DNA of 16,739 nt from contig JAEZEH010000047.1 in the NCBI GenBank assembly GCA_023417785.1, positions 1 to 16,739 on the forward strand, written 5' to 3'. The position numbers and the translations under genes were made by a program. Every line of letters begins with the position of its first letter. Position 1 is the first letter of the stretch. A model generated the notes under the pieces. It saw only the letters and a list, made by a program, of their open reading frames with translations, had not been told where the DNA came from and did not search any database. Positions 1 through 8,074 of the stretch are shown piece by piece. Source of the DNA: Bacteroidota bacterium (GTDB taxonomy: Bacteria > Bacteroidota > Bacteroidia > Cytophagales > Cyclobacteriaceae).

Positions 1-32
1 ATCTGGCGAAATATAAACTTGAGGAAGACTAA
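1..32 (+). CDS. rpoA: RNA polymerase alpha subunit, last codons (partial)
   Basis: The frame beginning at base 3 reads LAKYKLEED and then stops with TAA at 30-32, three bases before the rplQ start. A short tail of this kind (KYKLEE-like) directly ahead of L17 is what the end of a Bacteroidota rpoA looks like, and rpoA-rplQ is the usual order at the end of the alpha operon. Only nine residues are visible, so the call rests mostly on position. The purine-rich bases 21-27 (GAGGAAG) inside this tail could act as the ribosome binding site of rplQ, which would couple translation of the two genes. Confidence 0.6.
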   Translation, partial: LAKYKLEED

Positions 33-35
33 ATC

Positions 36-578
36 ATGAGACACGGTAAGAAGATCAATCATTTAGGGAGAAAGGCCGGACACAGAGCAGCATTGCTTTC
101 CAACATGGCTTCTTCTTTGATATTGAACAAGAGAATAACCACAACGGTGGCCAAGGCGAAAGCGTTACGCAAGTACGTTGAGCCCCTGTTAACGAAGGCA
201 AAGGATGACACTACCCACTCAAGAAGAACGGTGTTCTCATACCTTCAAAACAAGGATTCTGTAAAAACACTTTTTGGCGAAGTTGCCGGTAAGATTGCCG
301 ATCGCCCGGGTGGATATACCAGAATCATTAAGCTTGCGGATACCCGTTTAGGTGACAACGCCGAAATGTGTCTCATCGAGCTGGTTGACTTCAACACGCT
401 GTACACCAAAGACGGTGCTGTTAAGAAGGCTAAGACCCGTCGTAGCAGAAGAGGCAGCAAGAAGGCAGAAGGAGCAGAGGGCACGGCCGAGGACACTTCA
501 GCACCTGAGGCAACCGCAGAGGCAAAGGAAGAAAAGAAACCTAAAAGAGCTGCGAAGCCTAAAAAGGAAGAAGAATAG
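36..578 (+). CDS. rplQ: 50S ribosomal protein L17
   Basis: Protein L17 (bL17) of the large ribosomal subunit, 180 residues. The N-terminus MRHGKKINHLGRKAGHR and the following block ending in SSLI are the family signature, and the globular domain runs to about residue 125. After that comes a tail of about 55 residues made almost only of Lys, Arg, Glu, Ala, Ser and Thr. The E. coli protein, at about 127 residues, lacks it; Bacteroidota L17 proteins often carry such an extension, which is probably disordered and may contact rRNA. The start is fixed by the conserved N-terminus and by the GAGGAAG about 8 bases upstream in the end of rpoA. It is the last gene of its operon, as a strong terminator follows about 25 bases after the stop. 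Confidence 0.97.
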   Translation: MRHGKKINHLGRKAGHRAALLSNMASSLILNKRITTTVAKAKALRKYVEPLLTKAKDDTTHSRRTVFSYLQNKDSVKTLFGEVAGKIADRPGGYTRIIKLADTRLGDNAEMCLIELVDFNTLYTKDGAVKKAKTRRSRRGSKKAEGAEGTAEDTSAPEATAEAKEEKKPKRAAKPKKEEE

Positions 579-601
579 TGTCGCGACACGTCAAATATTC
601 G

Positions 602-634
602 AAGGGATTGAACTTTTGGTCAATCCCTTTTTTT
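602..634 (+). terminator. Intrinsic terminator after rplQ
   Basis: A perfect 10-bp inverted repeat, AAGGGATTGA (602-611) and TCAATCCCTT (620-629), with an 8-nt loop and a run of T from 628 to 634. This is a textbook rho-independent terminator closing the ribosomal protein/rpoA operon. It implies that carA needs its own promoter somewhere in 635-790. Confidence 0.9.
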
Positions 635-790
635 ATGTTCAATCGATACCAACAAATCAAATACTAACCAACCCTGAACAAACCATGAGAAACATCAGGT
701 GCTCGGTCGAAATGACAGCAGGAATATCCTGTACAAATTCGATCCGATCATGGAGATAGTTTACAATCATGGTCTATTTTTGTGACCACT

Positions 791-1888
791 ATGCAGCAGA
801 AAAAAGCGTATCTACTTCTCGAAGACGGCCTCCTGGTGGAAGGGACCGCCATTGGTAAAATCGGTACCACCGGAGGTGAAATTTGCTTTAACACAGGTAT
901 GACCGGCTATCAGGAGATCTATACCGATCCTTCGTACTATGGCCAGATTATCGTTAACACTACCGCACACATCGGTAACTACGGCGCGCTGGACGCCGAA
1001 CAGGAGTCCGATAAGCCGAAGATTGCCGGACTGGTGGTAAACGACTTCTCAAAAGACTTCAGCCGGAAATCAGCGCAGGAAAGTCTGCAGCAGTATCTCG
1101 AGAAAAAAGGTGTGGTCGGCATTGGTAACGTGGATACCCGCATGCTGGTGCGTTACATCCGGAGCAAGGGAGCGATGAATGCAATCATCTCATCGGAACT
1201 CACACCGGAGCAGCTTTACCATGAAATCAAGAAAATCCCGTCGATGGATGGACTTGAACTTGCGTCGGTCGTCAGCACAACAGAGTCTTATCTGGTCGGC
1301 GACGAAAATGCATCGTTTAAGGTGGCGGTGCTGGACCTGGGGATCAAACGAAGTATCGTCGAGAATCTGGCTAAGAGGGGATGTTATTGCAAGGTGTTCC
1401 CAGCCAAAACGTCGTTCGAGGAGATGGCTGCCTGGAAACCCGATGGCTATTTTATAAGCAATGGCCCCGGCGATCCCGCCGCAATGGACTATGCCGTTGA
1501 TACTGTTAAAAAAGCGCTCGATACTGATAAGCCTCTTTTCGGAATCTGTCTCGGCCACCAGATCCTGGCCCGCGCGTCAGGTGTCTCCACCTATAAGATG
1601 CATCACGGTCACCGTGGATTGAATCACCCGGTGAAAAATATCTTCACTGGCAAAGGAGAGATGACCTCACAAAACCATGGATTTGCCGTAAGCGAAAAGG
1701 ATATCGAAAAGGCCGGCAACGTCGAAGTTACCCACGTTCATCTGAATGACAACACCATCATGGGGATCCGCAGAAAAGACAAGAAAGCGTTTTCCGTGCA
1801 ATACCATCCTGAAGCATCTCCAGGACCACATGACTCACGCTACCTCTTCGATCAGTTCGTGGAATTAATCAAGGAAGACAAAAAATAA
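791..1888 (+). CDS. carA: Carbamoyl-phosphate synthase small (glutaminase) subunit
   Basis: CarA releases ammonia from glutamine and channels it to CarB, giving carbamoyl phosphate for arginine and pyrimidine synthesis in the cytoplasm. The N-terminal CPSase small-subunit domain covers about residues 3-140. The class I glutamine amidotransferase domain follows at about 178-360. Its nucleophile is Cys253 in FGICLGHQ, and the other triad members are His339 and Glu341 in VQYHPEASPGPHDS; the SNGPGDP and TSQNHGF motifs are also present. Length (365) is normal for the family. I start at ATG 791; an in-frame GTG at 782 would add only three residues (MTT) and cannot be excluded. No Shine-Dalgarno sequence is evident. 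CarB is not in the window. The eno start lies only 40 bases after the stop with no terminator between, so the two are probably cotranscribed; rplQ-carA-eno order is common in Bacteroidota. Confidence 0.95.
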   Translation: MQQKKAYLLLEDGLLVEGTAIGKIGTTGGEICFNTGMTGYQEIYTDPSYYGQIIVNTTAHIGNYGALDAEQESDKPKIAGLVVNDFSKDFSRKSAQESLQQYLEKKGVVGIGNVDTRMLVRYIRSKGAMNAIISSELTPEQLYHEIKKIPSMDGLELASVVSTTESYLVGDENASFKVAVLDLGIKRSIVENLAKRGCYCKVFPAKTSFEEMAAWKPDGYFISNGPGDPAAMDYAVDTVKKALDTDKPLFGICLGHQILARASGVSTYKMHHGHRGLNHPVKNIFTGKGEMTSQNHGFAVSEKDIEKAGNVEVTHVHLNDNTIMGIRRKDKKAFSVQYHPEASPGPHDSRYLFDQFVELIKEDKK

Positions 1889-1928
1889 GCCGACCAATCT
1901 TTTTTATCCATTTATAAATACAACAATT

Positions 1929-3206
1929 ATGAGCTTAATAGAAAGCATTCATGCACGGCAGATTCTCGACAGCCGTGGAAATCCCACAGTAGAAGTTGAT
2001 GTAGTCACCGAATCAGGCGCATTCGGCAGGGCTGCTGTTCCATCTGGCGCTTCTACAGGAACACATGAGGCAGTAGAGCTTCGCGACGGCGATAAGAAAC
2101 GATTCCTCGGCCGGGGTGTAACCAAGGCTGTTGAGAACGTCAATACAAAAATATCTTCTGAGATTATCGGCTTTGATGTATTCGATCAAAACCTCCTCGA
2201 CAAAATCATGCTTGAGCTGGATGGCACTCCCAACAAGGGAAATCTTGGGGCAAATGCGATCCTCGGAACATCCCTGGCTATTGCCAAGGCTGCTGCCATG
2301 GAAGCGGGACTTCCACTCTACCGCTATATCGGTGGGGTAAGCGCAAATACACTTCCTGTTCCAATGATGAACATCCTCAACGGTGGAAGCCACGCGGACA
2401 ACTCAATCGATTTTCAGGAGTTCATGGTAATGCCTGTGAACGCGGATACATTCTCTGAGGCGCTTCGCATGGGAACCGAAGTGTTTCATACCCTGAAGAA
2501 AGTTCTGCACGATGGCGGACTATCTACCAACGTGGGAGACGAAGGCGGATTTGCACCGAATATCAAATCCAACGAAGAGGCTATTGAAGTAGTGTTGAAA
2601 GCCATCGAGAAGGCCGGATTCAAACCGGGCGAAGACATCTTCATCGCTATGGACGCTGCCAGCTCTGAGTTCTACGACGCCAAAGCCAACGCATACACCT
2701 TTAAAAAATCCAGCGGAAAAACCCTTAGCTCCGACGAGATGGTTGAGTACTGGGCAACGTGGGCCAAGAAGTATCCGATCATCTCTATCGAAGATGGTAT
2801 GTCGGAAGATGACTGGACTGGTTGGAAGAAACTAACGGACAGCATAGGTAAAAACGTTCAGCTTGTTGGCGACGACTTGTTTGTAACCAACGTAGAACGC
2901 CTCCAGCAAGGTATCGACCAAGGTGTGGGTAACTCTATTCTGGTGAAGGTTAACCAAATCGGTTCGTTGTCTGAAACGATTGCCGCTGTGAATCTGGCGA
3001 AACGCAACGCTTACAAGAGCGTGATGTCACATCGCTCGGGTGAAACTGAGGATAGCACAATCGCTGACCTCGCCGTGGCCCTCAACACAGGTCAGATCAA
3101 GACTGGTTCCGCGAGCCGCTCCGACAGAATGGCGAAGTATAATCAGTTGATCCGTATTGAAGAAGAACTTGGCGAAGTAGCTTATTTCCCCGGAAAGAAG
3201 TTCTAA
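1929..3206 (+). CDS. eno: Enolase (phosphopyruvate hydratase)
   Basis: Interconverts 2-phosphoglycerate and phosphoenolpyruvate in glycolysis and gluconeogenesis; cytoplasmic, and also a degradosome partner in some bacteria. All expected residues are present by motif: the mobile loop SGAST (39-43), Glu164 and Glu205 (in GDEGGF), the magnesium ligands Asp242 (MDAASSEFY), Glu288 (SIEDG) and Asp315 (GDDLF), the catalytic base Lys340 (LVKVNQIGS), His368 (SHRSGETED) and Lys391 (IKTGSASRSDR). Length 425 is close to the 432 of E. coli. The start is set by the conserved SLIESIHARQILDSRGNPT opening. It probably shares a transcript with carA and ends at a terminator about 25 bases downstream. Confidence 0.98.
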   Translation: MSLIESIHARQILDSRGNPTVEVDVVTESGAFGRAAVPSGASTGTHEAVELRDGDKKRFLGRGVTKAVENVNTKISSEIIGFDVFDQNLLDKIMLELDGTPNKGNLGANAILGTSLAIAKAAAMEAGLPLYRYIGGVSANTLPVPMMNILNGGSHADNSIDFQEFMVMPVNADTFSEALRMGTEVFHTLKKVLHDGGLSTNVGDEGGFAPNIKSNEEAIEVVLKAIEKAGFKPGEDIFIAMDAASSEFYDAKANAYTFKKSSGKTLSSDEMVEYWATWAKKYPIISIEDGMSEDDWTGWKKLTDSIGKNVQLVGDDLFVTNVERLQQGIDQGVGNSILVKVNQIGSLSETIAAVNLAKRNAYKSVMSHRSGETEDSTIADLAVALNTGQIKTGSASRSDRMAKYNQLIRIEEELGEVAYFPGKKF

Positions 3207-3230
3207 GAATCATATGAATTCATTTACAAG

Positions 3231-3255
3231 AAGGCCGGGACATCCCGGCTTTTTT
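3231..3255 (+). terminator. Intrinsic terminator after eno
   Basis: GCCGGG (3234-3239) pairs with CCCGGC (3244-3249) across an ACAT tetraloop. The stem is extended below by a G-T and two A-T pairs, and it is followed by six T residues (3250-3255). It closes the carA-eno unit and separates it from the division gene downstream. Confidence 0.88.
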
Positions 3256-3335
3256 GTTGGATTCTGCAGGAGAGTTCAAAAAAACAGCAGTGAACCAATT
3301 TTTCTTTATATTCGTATAACTTTTTTAACTGACTT

Positions 3336-3626
3336 ATGATCTCCAGAATTCCCAAACCATTTCGCAGTTTTTATTTCGTCTGTTCCGCTTTGTTTTTGGG
3401 ATGGATGTTGTTTCTCGATAGTAATAACCTGATTTCGCGGTATCAGCTTACGTCTAAACTGAATTCACTCGAGAACGAAAAGGAATACTATCAGCAGAAG
3501 ATTGAGGAGGTTGAGCAGGATCGTCAGGAGCTTTTCGGAGACGACGAACTCGTTGAAAAGTTCGCGCGGGAGAAATACCTCATGAAAAAGCCCACGGAAG
3601 ACATTTTTATTATTGTCGAAGAATAG
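3336..3626 (+). CDS. FtsB/DivIC-like septum formation initiator protein
   Basis: A 96-residue single-pass membrane protein with the architecture of FtsB/DivIC. It has a short cytoplasmic N-terminus, one hydrophobic segment at about residues 11-27, and a charged coiled-coil at about 35-66 (SLENEKEYYQQKIEEVEQDRQ region). The ending, EKFAREKYLMKKPTEDIFII, is the conserved tail of the family. FtsB-type proteins work with FtsL and FtsQ in the divisome to activate septal peptidoglycan synthesis. In proteobacteria ftsB also lies next to eno, which supports the call. The ATG at 3336 is the only reasonable start. A barrel-like gene follows 6 bases after the stop, so the two are probably cotranscribed. 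The family is short and divergent, so FtsB versus DivIC naming is a matter of taste. Confidence 0.85.
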   Translation: MISRIPKPFRSFYFVCSALFLGWMLFLDSNNLISRYQLTSKLNSLENEKEYYQQKIEEVEQDRQELFGDDELVEKFAREKYLMKKPTEDIFIIVEE

Positions 3627-3632
3627 ACGCTT

Positions 3633-4172
3633 ATGATCCGATTCACCGCCCTTATTCTGTTCCTTCTGATAGCACACATTTCCGCATTCGCGCAAAAAGA
3701 AATCTATGAAGATTCTTCCTGGGAACTGAAAGAGCGCGGATACGTTGGAGTTGGATTGGGTGGACTAGGTTTCGGTACGTATGCAGGCGGGAACTATTTC
3801 TCAATCGGAGCTTCCGCGCTTGGAGGCTACATGCTCACCAAAAATCTGTCGACAGGAATAGGGTTTGAATATCAATATACCAGTTATAGTTATTTGAAAC
3901 TGCGTAACCACCTGTATGGGGGATACCCATTCTTGCGATACAACATCAAAAACTTCTTTCTGCAGGCTGACTATACGATGTACAGTGTTCAGGTGGATAT
4001 CAGAAACACCGGTGAACGCCAAATGATGGATCGTATGTTCGTTGGCGTCGGATTCTCTTCACCTTCCGGTCGAAGGGGTTTTATGAATTTTCTTGTATCC
4101 TACGACTTCCTTTATACCAACGCTGGACGTTGGGGATCGCCGCTTAACACGCGGTTGTTCTTTACTTTTTAA
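3633..4172 (+). CDS. Small exported predicted beta-barrel outer-membrane protein
   Basis: I do not recognise a named family. The 179-residue product opens with a signal peptide (hydrophobic residues about 5-18, likely cut after AFA at 20, leaving QKEIYED). The mature part is rich in Gly, Tyr, Phe and Ser. It alternates polar and hydrophobic residues in stretches such as GYVGVGLGGLGFGTY, LSTGIGFEYQYTSYSY and NFFLQADYTMYSVQV, and it ends in a Phe (RLFFTF), the usual last residue of outer-membrane barrels. This fits a small barrel of roughly 6-8 strands. It follows the FtsB-like gene by 6 bases. Its last 11 bases overlap the end of the convergent dehydrogenase gene. Function is unknown. Confidence 0.75.
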   Translation: MIRFTALILFLLIAHISAFAQKEIYEDSSWELKERGYVGVGLGGLGFGTYAGGNYFSIGASALGGYMLTKNLSTGIGFEYQYTSYSYLKLRNHLYGGYPFLRYNIKNFFLQADYTMYSVQVDIRNTGERQMMDRMFVGVGFSSPSGRRGFMNFLVSYDFLYTNAGRWGSPLNTRLFFTF

Positions 4173-5244
4173 GTGGTATATCAAGGCGCTTACCCAGCGC
4201 CACCAAATCTTCGACCACTTTAACATTCAGCGGAATTCCATCCACTTTTCTTTTCGCACTAATGAGCCGTTCCGGGTCACCGGGAATGATCACTTCAGTT
4301 TGGCCGTCAACTGTTTTTGATGCACGGAATCTTTTAATCCATTTATCCATATGGGTCTTGAACTCCGATGCCGGACGAAACGCATCGACACGCATCGCCC
4401 CGAGGAAGTGTCCTATACCGCTTCCGACCGGGTCGTCAGGTGGAGAAAGAAACGCGACGAATGGCGGCACCCATGGGCCATAATTAGCGCCGGAGAGCAC
4501 TGCCGAGAAGATATCTACCCACGCGCCGAGGCAAAACCCTTTATGACTTCCGTGCTCGCGATCTGAACCAAGTGGGATAAGGGCACCACCGTGTTTTAGT
4601 TCATCCGGATTAGTTGAAGGATCTCCATCTTTGGTCTGGATCCAACCCACAGGTGCGATGGAATTTTTCCGTTGCAGGATCTCGAGCTTTCCGTTTGCGG
4701 CAGTGGTCGTTGCGAAATCGGCGACAAACGGTGGTTCTTCACCAGCAGGAATGGCTACTGCGATCGGATTGGTACCTAATAATCTTTCAACTGACCAGGT
4801 AGGCGCCACGAGCGGGCTCGCGTTGGTCATGGTCATGCCAATCATGTCGTGTTGCAGCGCCATCATCGCATGGTGGCCTGCAATTCCAAAATGATTTGAG
4901 TTCCGTACAGCAACCCAACCGGTACCCGCAGTACGGGCTTTTTGAATGGCAATCTCCATTGCTTTGGGAGCGACGACCAGTCCAAGCCCGGAATCTCCAT
5001 CAACAACGGCAGTGCTCGGTGTTTCATGTACTACCTTAATGTCTGGCGTGGCATTGACTCGTTTTGCCTCCCATAACCTGAAATACCCTGAAAGCCGGGC
5101 GATGCCATGCGAGTCGATTCCACGCAGGTCGGCATCGAGCAACACGGTTGTGGCTAACTGCGCATCAGGTTCACTACATCCCATATGGGTAAAGACCCGG
5201 TATGCAAAGGCTTTCAGATCGTCTAATGAATACGTTTCGTCCAT
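4162..5244 (-). CDS. Ldh-family (malate/L-lactate type 2) oxidoreductase
   Basis: A 360-residue NAD(P)-dependent dehydrogenase of the Ldh_2 family (malate, L-lactate, ureidoglycolate and related 2-hydroxyacid dehydrogenases, structurally distinct from Rossmann-type LDH). Family marks seen are LRGIDSHGI (His46 is the expected catalytic residue), VRNSNHFGIAG (112-123), the dinucleotide-binding stretch VADFATTTAANGK (174-186), GSHKGF (232-237) and the late IPGDPE (320-325). Length is typical. Substrate cannot be read from sequence: malate, lactate or a sugar-derived hydroxyacid are all possible. It is monocistronic on the minus strand, convergent with the barrel gene and divergent from the MuiA-type gene. 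The ATG at 5244 agrees with the usual short N-terminus before the first helix. Confidence 0.88.
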   Translation of the reverse strand: MDETYSLDDLKAFAYRVFTHMGCSEPDAQLATTVLLDADLRGIDSHGIARLSGYFRLWEAKRVNATPDIKVVHETPSTAVVDGDSGLGLVVAPKAMEIAIQKARTAGTGWVAVRNSNHFGIAGHHAMMALQHDMIGMTMTNASPLVAPTWSVERLLGTNPIAVAIPAGEEPPFVADFATTTAANGKLEILQRKNSIAPVGWIQTKDGDPSTNPDELKHGGALIPLGSDREHGSHKGFCLGAWVDIFSAVLSGANYGPWVPPFVAFLSPPDDPVGSGIGHFLGAMRVDAFRPASEFKTHMDKWIKRFRASKTVDGQTEVIIPGDPERLISAKRKVDGIPLNVKVVEDLVALGKRLDIPLKK

Positions 5245-5405
5245 AATGTTTCGTTAGTGCAAATATTGGTTATTTGGCCTAATATGGGAGAATGATGCAA
5301 TGTTTTTATCGAATTCCCGCTCCTGATTCGCGGTGATCTTAGAAAAGTGGTTTGCGTTTTATGGAAAAAAGCTACTGTTTGAATCTAATAATCAAAAAAA
5401 CGGAC

Positions 5406-7004
5406 ATGAAGAAAATCCTGATTGGAATACTGGTGTTGATTTCCGGTTCGCTGCCGGCCCAGACTGACAAACGAATCGAATCAAAAATAAGTGACATTGT
5501 CGTTTTCCTTAATCGCGCTCAGGTGACACGTGTTGCGCAGGCCCGGATCGAGTCAGGCAAAACGAGTCTCATCCTGACTGGGCTGACATCACAACTTGAT
5601 CCACAAAGTATTCAGGTTTCCGGAAAAGGAACATTCACCATTCTCGGGATTTCGCATCAACAGAATTTTCTCGATGAGTTCAATATGCCCCCTGCGCTGA
5701 AACGATTGAAGGATTCGGTGGAATATTATAATGATCAGATACGCATCGAGCAAAACCTGAAAGAGATTACAACGAAGGAAGAGCAGTTGCTTATGAATAA
5801 TCAGAAAATCGGTGGCGCTGACCAGAATCTCACGGCGGCCGAATTGAGAGCCATGGCTGATTTTTATCGTTCACGGCTTTCCGAGATTAGCCTGCAACGG
5901 ATGAAGCACGACAAACAAATCACGAAGCTTCAGGAAAAACTGGGTAAACTGCAACGTCAGCTTCGCGAGCAAAATGATCTGATTTCCCGGAACACAAGCG
6001 AAGTGGTCGTTAGCGTTTCCTCGAAGGAGGGCGGTTCAGTTGCACTGGAACTCAGCTACGTTGTTGCCAACGCAGGATGGGCGCCGGTATACGACATCCG
6101 TGCCAGCGGTGATCCGGGGCCAGTGCAGTTGAGCTACAAGGCGCGTGTTCACCAGAGAACTGGCGAAGACTGGCGTGATGTGCGACTGACACTAAGTACC
6201 GGTAACCCGGCTCTTGGCGGCAACAGGCCCGACTTGCGTCCATGGTACATCGATATCTATCAACCGGTGGTGAGTGCCCCCAGATATAAAAGGGAGGCAG
6301 TGCCTGAGTTGCTTGAGGGCCGGGTAGCCGGAGTTGCTATGGAGTCGGAGCATGATTCGATTTCGTTGTCCGACTATACGGAGGTGGTACAAACTTCATT
6401 GAACACGGAATTTGCCATATCGCTGCCTTACACCGTTCGATCGTCAGGTACCCCGACCGTTGTAGACGTGGCAATACATGAGGTGCCGGCACAGTACACG
6501 TACTACGCAACGCCGAAGCTCGATCCGGATGCGTTTTTGGTAGCCCGAATGGGTGGATGGGAAGAACTTAGCCTTCTCCCCGGCGAAGCGAATGTGTTTA
6601 TGAACGGCACGTTTGTCGGTAAAACGTTTATAGATCCGAATGAGGTGGGAGACACCCTGGCTGTGTCGTTGGGAAGAGATAAACGAATTGTAGTACAACG
6701 CGAGAAGGTGAAGGATCTGGCATCACGGAGGGTTATCAGTTCAAACCAACGAGAAACGTTCGCGTTTGACATCCTGGTTCGGAACACGCGTAATGAATCT
6801 GTTTCGCTTGTGATTGAGGACCAGATCCCGGTTTCCCGAAATGGTCAGATTGAAGTGAGTTTGACGGACCACGGCGGAGCCCGTCATAATTCAGCGTCTG
6901 GCAAGCTCGAATGGGTAATTGATCTAAAGCCCGGCGAACAGATGAAAATTCATTATCGTTACGAGGTGAAGTATCCAAAGGACAAACGGATCTCGGGTCT
7001 GTAG
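5406..7004 (+). CDS. Exported MuiA-type protein (DUF4140 + DUF4139)
   Basis: A 532-residue exported protein of the MuiA family (named after a mucoidy inhibitor; biochemical role unknown). I start at ATG 5406 because it opens a clean signal peptide, MKKILIGILVLISGSLPAQ; in-frame TTG 5352 and ATG 5361 would put 18 or 15 polar residues ahead of it. Next come a DUF4140-like domain at about 24-110 (SDIVVFLNRAQVTR), a coiled-coil at about 115-195, and a DUF4139 domain from about 200 to the end. The latter includes AGWAPVYDIRA, TGEDWRDVRLTLSTGNP and the closing PGEQMKIHYRYEVKYPKD. An inserted segment at about 285-330 carries LLEGRVAGV, a motif reminiscent of the SusC-type TonB receptor plug. It is probably periplasmic or bound to the outer membrane. 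It is convergent with the Ppx/GppA gene (27 bases apart), and no clear terminator lies between them. Confidence 0.85.
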   Translation: MKKILIGILVLISGSLPAQTDKRIESKISDIVVFLNRAQVTRVAQARIESGKTSLILTGLTSQLDPQSIQVSGKGTFTILGISHQQNFLDEFNMPPALKRLKDSVEYYNDQIRIEQNLKEITTKEEQLLMNNQKIGGADQNLTAAELRAMADFYRSRLSEISLQRMKHDKQITKLQEKLGKLQRQLREQNDLISRNTSEVVVSVSSKEGGSVALELSYVVANAGWAPVYDIRASGDPGPVQLSYKARVHQRTGEDWRDVRLTLSTGNPALGGNRPDLRPWYIDIYQPVVSAPRYKREAVPELLEGRVAGVAMESEHDSISLSDYTEVVQTSLNTEFAISLPYTVRSSGTPTVVDVAIHEVPAQYTYYATPKLDPDAFLVARMGGWEELSLLPGEANVFMNGTFVGKTFIDPNEVGDTLAVSLGRDKRIVVQREKVKDLASRRVISSNQRETFAFDILVRNTRNESVSLVIEDQIPVSRNGQIEVSLTDHGGARHNSASGKLEWVIDLKPGEQMKIHYRYEVKYPKDKRISGL

Positions 7005-7031
7005 TAAGACGTTATCCCGCTACCGCAGGAG

Positions 7032-7973
7032 CTAAAGTCGCGAGTAGCGTTTCTTGAGGAACGTAGCCAATACGCCTTCCTTAAGCGAATAGGTGGATAC
7101 GCGAATCCGCTTGAAAGTATGGTGTTCGAGAATATAGCGAATAAGGCAACAGGCTACAACGATCATGTCTACACGCATCTCGATCATACCTGGTGTGGAA
7201 AGGCGCTGTTCGCGATCTTTGTGAATCAACTCGTCGTAGATCTCATAGAAACCCTCTATGGTGAGGGGTGTCTCAATCTCATCCGGATGTTTGGCAATCT
7301 GGTGCCTGGCACAGAACATGTCGCTCAACGTATCGAATGATCCCGAAGAGCCAACCATTATGGAAGTCGGAAACTTCTCAAGTGCTTCGAGCACCGGAGC
7401 GAGTTCCTTATCAAAGTGTTTGTCGAGTAACTCTATTTCTTCCCGGGTAATGGGATCATTCCGATGATAGCGTTCCAGCAACCGCTGGGCGCCGGTCTCA
7501 AGGCTTTGCATCCATACGATCTCATCAGCGTTGCCCAGAATGAACTCAACGCTTCCTCCGCCGATATCAATAATAAGCGATCGATCATTTTCAAGATCCA
7601 GCGCAGCCTTCACACCCTCGTAGATGAATTCAGCTTCCCGGTCACCGGAGATGATGTCTATGTCAATACCTGTGACATTCCTGATCCGGGCAGAGATGAC
7701 GTCCTTATTACTGGCATTCCTTAATGCGCTCGTGCCGTAAGCATAGACGCTGGTAATGCCGTGGCTGTCGATCGTGTTCTTGAAGCTTTGCATGGCAAGT
7801 AGCGCCCGATTCATCGCTGCTTCCGTAATTTTTCCCGCATTGATTCCGCCCTTTCCGATCTTAACCGCCACTCGATCCCTGTGAATGATCTTGTAACCCC
7901 CATCTTCCGTTTCAGCCAGCAGCAGATGGAAAGTGTTGGTGCCCATGTCAATTATAGCTATCCGGGAATTCAT
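7032..7973 (-). CDS. Ppx/GppA family phosphatase (short form)
   Basis: A member of the exopolyphosphatase/guanosine pentaphosphate phosphatase family with the ASKHA (actin-like) fold. It would split the terminal phosphate from polyphosphate or pppGpp. Phosphate-1 motif IIDMGTNTFHLL (7-18), GTSALRNA (80-87), the SGDREAEFIYEGV block (109-121, with the conserved acidic residue at Glu113) and phosphate-2 motif DIGGGSVEF (136-144) are all present. At 313 residues it holds only the two-lobed catalytic core and lacks the C-terminal HD-like domain of E. coli Ppx (about 510 residues). Short forms of this kind are common in Bacteroidota. Which substrate is used cannot be decided here. ATG 7973 is the natural start, right before NSRIAIIDMGTN. 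It diverges from the carboxylase gene. Confidence 0.9.
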   Translation of the reverse strand: MNSRIAIIDMGTNTFHLLLAETEDGGYKIIHRDRVAVKIGKGGINAGKITEAAMNRALLAMQSFKNTIDSHGITSVYAYGTSALRNASNKDVISARIRNVTGIDIDIISGDREAEFIYEGVKAALDLENDRSLIIDIGGGSVEFILGNADEIVWMQSLETGAQRLLERYHRNDPITREEIELLDKHFDKELAPVLEALEKFPTSIMVGSSGSFDTLSDMFCARHQIAKHPDEIETPLTIEGFYEIYDELIHKDREQRLSTPGMIEMRVDMIVVACCLIRYILEHHTFKRIRVSTYSLKEGVLATFLKKRYSRL

Positions 7974-8074
7974 AAAGCGGCGTGAAGATACAAATTCCGG
8001 TAAGATTTGAAGGTCCTTCTCAAAGGTTAGAAAACCCGGCTTAGATAATTATATTTAGCCGAAATTATACTACT

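Noticed and set aside
352..759. 135-codon plus-strand ORF overlapping the end of rplQ
   Set aside because: Out-of-frame shadow of the Lys/Arg-rich L17 tail that runs through the rplQ terminator; only its last 24 codons are discussed, as a possible short ORF.
775..782. TATTTTTG matching the TAnnTTTG -7 element just before carA
   Set aside because: No TTG at a fitting distance upstream, and it touches the alternative GTG start; a start site there would leave almost no leader. Too weak to call as a promoter.
8027..8057. TTA-N20-TATATTTA upstream of the carboxylase gene as a promoter
   Set aside because: Two mismatches to the consensus in an AT-rich spacer; plausible by position but not supported enough to list.
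8039..8060. CGGCT...AGCCG inverted repeat around the AT-rich spacer before the carboxylase gene
   Set aside because: Only five paired bases are secure and the middle does not match; could be an operator but chance is likely.
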